Source of the DNA: Eubacteriaceae bacterium
Lineage (GTDB): Bacteria > Bacillota > Clostridia > Eubacteriales > Eubacteriaceae
Length of the DNA: 64,000 nucleotides
Reading direction: 5' to 3'
Assembly (NCBI GenBank): GCA_012522805.1
Contig: JAAYJS010000035.1
Coordinates: 1-64,000 of the forward strand
A program made the position numbers and the translations under genes. Shown piece after piece: positions 59,909 to 64,000 of the stretch (positions within the stretch are counted from its first letter, which is position 1; every line of letters starts with the position of its first letter). A model generated the notes under the pieces. The model did not search any database. It was not told the origin of the DNA and saw only the letters and a list, made by a program, of their open reading frames with translations.

Positions 59909-60709
59909 ATGATTAAACTGATTGCAACGGACTTGGACGATACCCTTCTTACCGACGACAAGTATGTTACAGAGGGCAACCGCAAGGCCATTCAAGCTTG
60001 TTTAGATAAAGGCATACATTTCGTAACCGCCAGTGGGCGATTCAACGAATCACAATTGGCTTTAATTAAGAGAATAGATTTAAACTTAGAGAAGGAGCTG
60101 CACATTGGCGATGGTGGCGGCACATTATTTAATGAAGACAAAATACACAACACCTTCGGTATCATGGAAAAGTCCTTTTATTTGGAGCTGTTATCGGAAG
60201 TGCGGGCTATGGGACTCCCCTGTATGGTAGCCACTTATGAAAATATTTACTATGATCAGAAGGATCAACCCTTGAGTGCAATTTATGGCAAAGTAGAAGG
60301 TGTTCGGAGACCCTACGTTCATTACATTGACGACTTAAGCGATGTTCCGAACAAAGTTTTAAAACTCATTTTCTTGCGAGAAAACGAGGCGGTCTATAAC
60401 AAATTGATGTCTTTGAAAAGGCCGGGCATGTCCGTTTTCATGTCGACCAAGCAATTGATGGAAATTACCGCCGATGATTTGTGTAAATTTAAGGCTGTGT
60501 GCGCACTGGCAAAAAAACTCGGCATCGAAAAGAAGGAAATCTGTTGTATCGGCGACAGCGAAAACGACATCGGCATGGTTCGAGATGCAGGCTTAGGTTT
60601 AAGTGTCAAAAACGCTTTGCCTTCGGTCAAAGCGGTGAGCGATGCCGTCGGTATTAAAACCAACAATGAGGATGGAGTTGCCTGGTTGTTGGAAAAACAT
60701 ATTTTATAA
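59909..60709 (+). CDS. Cof-type HAD-superfamily hydrolase
   Basis: IATDLDDTLLTDDKYVTEGNRKAI; CIGDSENDIGMVRDAGLG. Confidence 0.93.
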   Translation: MIKLIATDLDDTLLTDDKYVTEGNRKAIQACLDKGIHFVTASGRFNESQLALIKRIDLNLEKELHIGDGGGTLFNEDKIHNTFGIMEKSFYLELLSEVRAMGLPCMVATYENIYYDQKDQPLSAIYGKVEGVRRPYVHYIDDLSDVPNKVLKLIFLRENEAVYNKLMSLKRPGMSVFMSTKQLMEITADDLCKFKAVCALAKKLGIEKKEICCIGDSENDIGMVRDAGLGLSVKNALPSVKAVSDAVGIKTNNEDGVAWLLEKHIL

Positions 60710-60762
60710 TCAACTAACAGAAAAAAGTATTGAATCGATACAGAAAGAATATTGAGGAAACC

Positions 60763-61989
60763 ATGAGTTTATCACCTAGTTTTTATAAGAATAATCGTCA
60801 AAATTTAGCAGAAAAATTGGAGAAGGGATGTGCCGTGATCTTATACTCCGGTCGAGAAATCTCCCAATCCTTAGATGCTGTCTATCCATTTTTCTACGAC
60901 AATAACTTTTATTATTTGACCGGTTTGACAGAATCTGAAATGATACTCTTAATGGTCAAAGATCAGGAGGGTAAAGTCTCGGAAAAATTATATCTGGAAG
61001 AGAACGACCCCTTAACCGTTAAATGGGTCGGGGCTAAGATGGAACCCGAAGAAGCCTCGGCTGTATCCGCTATCCAAGAGGTGGCGTATTTACCGGAGTT
61101 CACAGAAGATCTTTGTAGCTTGGAAAACATTGAGATATATTACTTTGATCGGACCCCACCGAAACACCAAAGCCTTGCCTTGGAGGAAGAAAGTGCGGAT
61201 CATTTAAGAAACAAAAGCGCAAAAGATGTGGGTCCGTTGATTGCAGACATGCGCTTGTACAAACAAAAAGAAGAAATCGATGCGCTTCAACAAGCAATCG
61301 ATATCACCCAAGTTGCCTTGGAAACGCTGCTTAAAAACTTAAAACCGGATAAAAAGGAATTTGAAATGGCTGCATTGTTTGAATACAGCGTGCGCTTGGC
61401 CGGGGCCGAAGGCTTAGCCTTTCCAACCATTGCCGTCTCCGGCAAGCATGCAACGGTGTTGCATTACATTCAAAACAACGCAACCATGGCCGAAAACACC
61501 TTGCTGTTGTTGGATTTAGGTGCACGCTACGATGGTTATTGTGCTGACATCTCTCGAACCTATCCGGTAGATGGTCGCTATACCGGTGTTCGTAAAACAG
61601 CCTATGAGGTCGTCTTGGAAGTTCAAAAAGAAATGATCCAGTCCTACCAGCCGGGTGCAGAGATGAAAGAATTGCAAAATAAAACCAGAGAATTATTTTC
61701 AGAAAAATGTTTCAGCGCAGGGTTGATCCCGAAGGATCACGACATCGAGGACTGTTATTACCACGGTATCGGACACTCCTTAGGCTTAGATGTTCATGAC
61801 ACGAAGGATAAGCGAGATTACACCTTAACCCCCGGCATGGTATTAACCTGCGAACCCGGCATCTACATTCAAGAACACGGCATTGGTATCCGCATAGAGG
61901 ACGATATCTTAATCACCGAAGAAGGTCCCGTTAACTTGAGCAAAAACATCGTAAAAGAAATAGAGGAGATCGAAGCTTTTATGAGTTAA
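60763..61989 (+). CDS. pepP: Xaa-Pro aminopeptidase (M24B), intact metal ligands
   Basis: LLLDLGARYDGYCADISRTYPV; YHGIGHSLGLDVHD; LTCEPGIYI; RIEDDIL. Confidence 0.93.
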   Translation: MSLSPSFYKNNRQNLAEKLEKGCAVILYSGREISQSLDAVYPFFYDNNFYYLTGLTESEMILLMVKDQEGKVSEKLYLEENDPLTVKWVGAKMEPEEASAVSAIQEVAYLPEFTEDLCSLENIEIYYFDRTPPKHQSLALEEESADHLRNKSAKDVGPLIADMRLYKQKEEIDALQQAIDITQVALETLLKNLKPDKKEFEMAALFEYSVRLAGAEGLAFPTIAVSGKHATVLHYIQNNATMAENTLLLLDLGARYDGYCADISRTYPVDGRYTGVRKTAYEVVLEVQKEMIQSYQPGAEMKELQNKTRELFSEKCFSAGLIPKDHDIEDCYYHGIGHSLGLDVHDTKDKRDYTLTPGMVLTCEPGIYIQEHGIGIRIEDDILITEEGPVNLSKNIVKEIEEIEAFMS

Positions 61990-61996
61990 GCTCTTC

Positions 61997-62025
61997 TTGA
62001 CAGTGACGAAAAAAAGCGTTATACT
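61997..62025 (+). promoter_or_regulatory. Promoter of the SAM riboswitch-metK transcript
   Basis: TTGACA (61997-62002), 17 bp, TATACT (62020-62025). Confidence 0.75.
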
Positions 62026-62045
62026 AATACGCAATTATTAAATAG

Positions 62046-62144
62046 AACCTATCCAGAGAGGTGGAGGGACAGGCCCGATGAAACCCGGCAACCAGCATGA
62101 GCAAAGGTGCCAATACCTGCAGTGAACTGCGATGATGGGGTTTT
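62046..62144 (+). ncRNA. SAM-I (S-box) riboswitch
   Basis: agagaggtggagggacaggcccgatgaaacccggcaacc...ggtgccaatacctgcag core. Confidence 0.95.
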
Positions 62145-62152
62145 TGGACTTT

Positions 62153-62188
62153 AAGCCTCATGGTGACATGAGGCTGTTTTTATTTTAT
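62153..62188 (+). terminator. Riboswitch-controlled terminator
   Basis: gcctcatggtgacatgaggctgtttttatttta. Confidence 0.85.
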
Positions 62189-62208
62189 TGACCAATAAGG
62201 AGAGTCGA

Positions 62209-63387
62209 ATGAATTATTTGTTTACCTCGGAATCTGTGACGGAAGGTCATCCGGACAAAATATGCGATCAAATATCCGACGGGATCTTGGATGCCATACT
62301 GGAACAAGACCCGATGGGCAGAGTGGCTTGTGAAACTTCTGTATCCACAGGAATGGTGTTGGTGGCCGGCGAAATCACCACGGAATGTTATGTAGATATC
62401 CCCACCATCGTTCGGAAAATCGTCGGGGATATCGGCTTCAATCGCGCCAAGTACGGCTTTGATTGTGAAACCTGTGCGGTTTTGGTGTCCATCGATGAAC
62501 AATCACCGGATATCGCCATGGGTGTCGATCAATCCTTAGAAGCGAAAGAAGGAAAAGAAAACGACGAGTACGCCACCGGAGCCGGAGACCAAGGGATGAT
62601 GTTCGGTTACGCTTGTAATGAAACGGAAACCTACATGCCCATGGCTATCTCTTTAGCTCACAAATTAACGAAAAAAATGGCGGATGTGCGCAAAGCCGAA
62701 GAAGTCACTTATATGAGACCTGACGGCAAAGCCCAAGTTACCGTAGAATACGTCGATGATGTTCCCAAACGGGTAGATACAGTGGTTATCTCCACGCAAC
62801 ACAGCCCAGAAGTAACTTTAGAAACCATCCGCGAAGATATGATTGAAAAAGTGATCAAACCGGTTATTCCGGCGGAACTGATGGACGAAAACACCAAGTT
62901 TTTAATCAACCCCACCGGCCGGTTTGTTGTCGGTGGTCCCCAAGGGGATGCAGGCGTAACCGGGCGTAAAATCATTGTGGATACCTATGGTGGTTACGGA
63001 CGCCATGGTGGCGGTGCTTTTTCAGGAAAAGACCCGACAAAGGTCGACCGCTCCGCCGCTTATGCCGCTCGCTATGTAGCCAAAAACATCGTTGCAGCGG
63101 GCTTGGCCGATCGTTGCGAAGTTCAATTGGCTTATGCCATTGGCGTTGCCCATCCGGTATCCGTTTATGTCAACACCTTCGGTACCGGAAAACTAAAAGA
63201 CGAAGAGATCAAAGATCTGATCGAACAGCATTTCGATTTGCGTCCGGCAGCCATTATCCGAGATTTGGATTTAAGAAAACCGATCTACAAACAAGTAGCC
63301 TCCTATGGACATTTTGGACGGGATGATTTGGATTTGACCTGGGAAAGATTGGATAAAGTAGAGCTGTTAAAAGAAGCCTTGAAATAA
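62209..63387 (+). CDS. metK: S-adenosylmethionine synthase
   Basis: [59 protein letters not shown]. Confidence 0.97.
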   Translation: MNYLFTSESVTEGHPDKICDQISDGILDAILEQDPMGRVACETSVSTGMVLVAGEITTECYVDIPTIVRKIVGDIGFNRAKYGFDCETCAVLVSIDEQSPDIAMGVDQSLEAKEGKENDEYATGAGDQGMMFGYACNETETYMPMAISLAHKLTKKMADVRKAEEVTYMRPDGKAQVTVEYVDDVPKRVDTVVISTQHSPEVTLETIREDMIEKVIKPVIPAELMDENTKFLINPTGRFVVGGPQGDAGVTGRKIIVDTYGGYGRHGGGAFSGKDPTKVDRSAAYAARYVAKNIVAAGLADRCEVQLAYAIGVAHPVSVYVNTFGTGKLKDEEIKDLIEQHFDLRPAAIIRDLDLRKPIYKQVASYGHFGRDDLDLTWERLDKVELLKEALK

Positions 63388-63468
63388 AAACGAATTGAGA
63401 GAACAGGTGTTGGACAACCATCCAGCAAAAATTCAACACGAAGGTTAGCGCAATCGTGCGATCTCTCT

Positions 63469-63512
63469 GCGAGCACCCTTGCAAATTTTGCAAGGGTGTC
63501 TCGCTTTTTATA
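63469..63512 (+). terminator. Terminator downstream of metK / putative RNA
   Basis: gcgagcacccttgcaaattttgcaagggtgtctcgcttttta. Confidence 0.85.
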
Positions 63513-63755
63513 GACAAATATTGAAGGTGTTCTTCATCAAGTAGCAAGAAAGCGTAAAATAAGTTAAAAAAGTTGCGAATTGCCTTAAATTATCGCGAAG
63601 TTGACTTGAAAAGATTGTCAAGAAAAGTTACAATTAACAGTATCTTAATTAATTTGTAAGAAATGATCGAGAGCATTGTATTTTAGCCAAAAATGTTGTA
63701 GATCTTTCTGGATAAAAGGATGACAATAAAACGGAATGCGGATTGAGGGTAAACC

Positions 63756-64000
63756 ATGATTGAATTTATAGATGTGACAAAGACTTACGAGAAAAATGCA
63801 AAACACGCGCTCCAGCATGTAACCCTCGGTATCGATAAAGGAGAATTTGTCTTCTTGGTAGGGCGAAGCGGTGCGGGTAAATCGACCTTCATTAAACTGT
63901 TGTTGCGAGAAATCGATGTGACCAGTGGTACCGTTAAAATAAACGGATACGATATATCACGCCTCACTAAAAAAGAAATACCATACTTGAGACGAAAAAT
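63756..64000 (+). CDS. ftsE: FtsE cell-division ABC ATPase (partial, runs off window)
   Basis: MIEFIDVTKTYEKNAKHALQHVTLGIDKGEFVFLVGRSGAGKSTFIKLLLRE. Confidence 0.9.
   Translation, partial: MIEFIDVTKTYEKNAKHALQHVTLGIDKGEFVFLVGRSGAGKSTFIKLLLREIDVTSGTVKINGYDISRLTKKEIPYLRRK

Noticed and set aside
1-64000. CRISPR arrays, tRNAs, rRNAs, prophage or IS elements
   Set aside because: No regularly spaced repeats, tRNA-like cloverleafs, rRNA cores or transposase/integrase ORFs were seen.

Overview
This 64 kb window is from a low-to-mid-GC Firmicutes (Clostridia-like) chromosome. It is almost entirely protein coding; I saw no rRNA, tRNA, CRISPR array or intact mobile element. Housekeeping parts: class III fructose-bisphosphatase, feoAB with a FeoC-like regulator, maf, ispF, mtnN, alr, split transketolase, a DUF1537 kinase with PdxA2, ddh, glycerate kinase, galE, dnaE-pfkA-pyk, PPi-type PFK, a CNNM protein, a two-component system with a lipoprotein, a TtcA-like protein, pepP, and metK behind a SAM-I riboswitch. 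ftsE is truncated at the right edge. The most unusual locus is 5.2-18.5 kb. It is a same-strand cluster with two divergent LarA-superfamily (DUF2088) proteins flanking a ferredoxin/BFD-like protein. It also carries the nickel-pincer nucleotide (NPN) biosynthesis genes larB and larC, a MoCF-domain protein, an IclR regulator, a BenE-type permease, a diverged QPRTase-fold protein, an M24-fold protein that has lost all metal ligands, and the complete hydratase/aldolase/acylating-aldehyde-dehydrogenase module that yields pyruvate and acetyl-CoA. The 487-aa LarA paralog keeps the LarA H-x9-K-x15-H spacing, while the 432-aa paralog has lost the H and K but keeps the final His. I propose this as an undescribed nickel-pincer-dependent, ferredoxin-linked catabolic system. 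Other notable items: an EVE-PD-(D/E)xK type IV restriction-like gene interrupted at a near-ideal +1 slip site, an ApbE/Gx/NusG_II extracytosolic flavinylation-type cluster, a TetR-controlled ABC plus ECF transporter operon with a clear palindromic operator, and a possible structured RNA downstream of metK. All family calls come from reading the translations; no searches were run.
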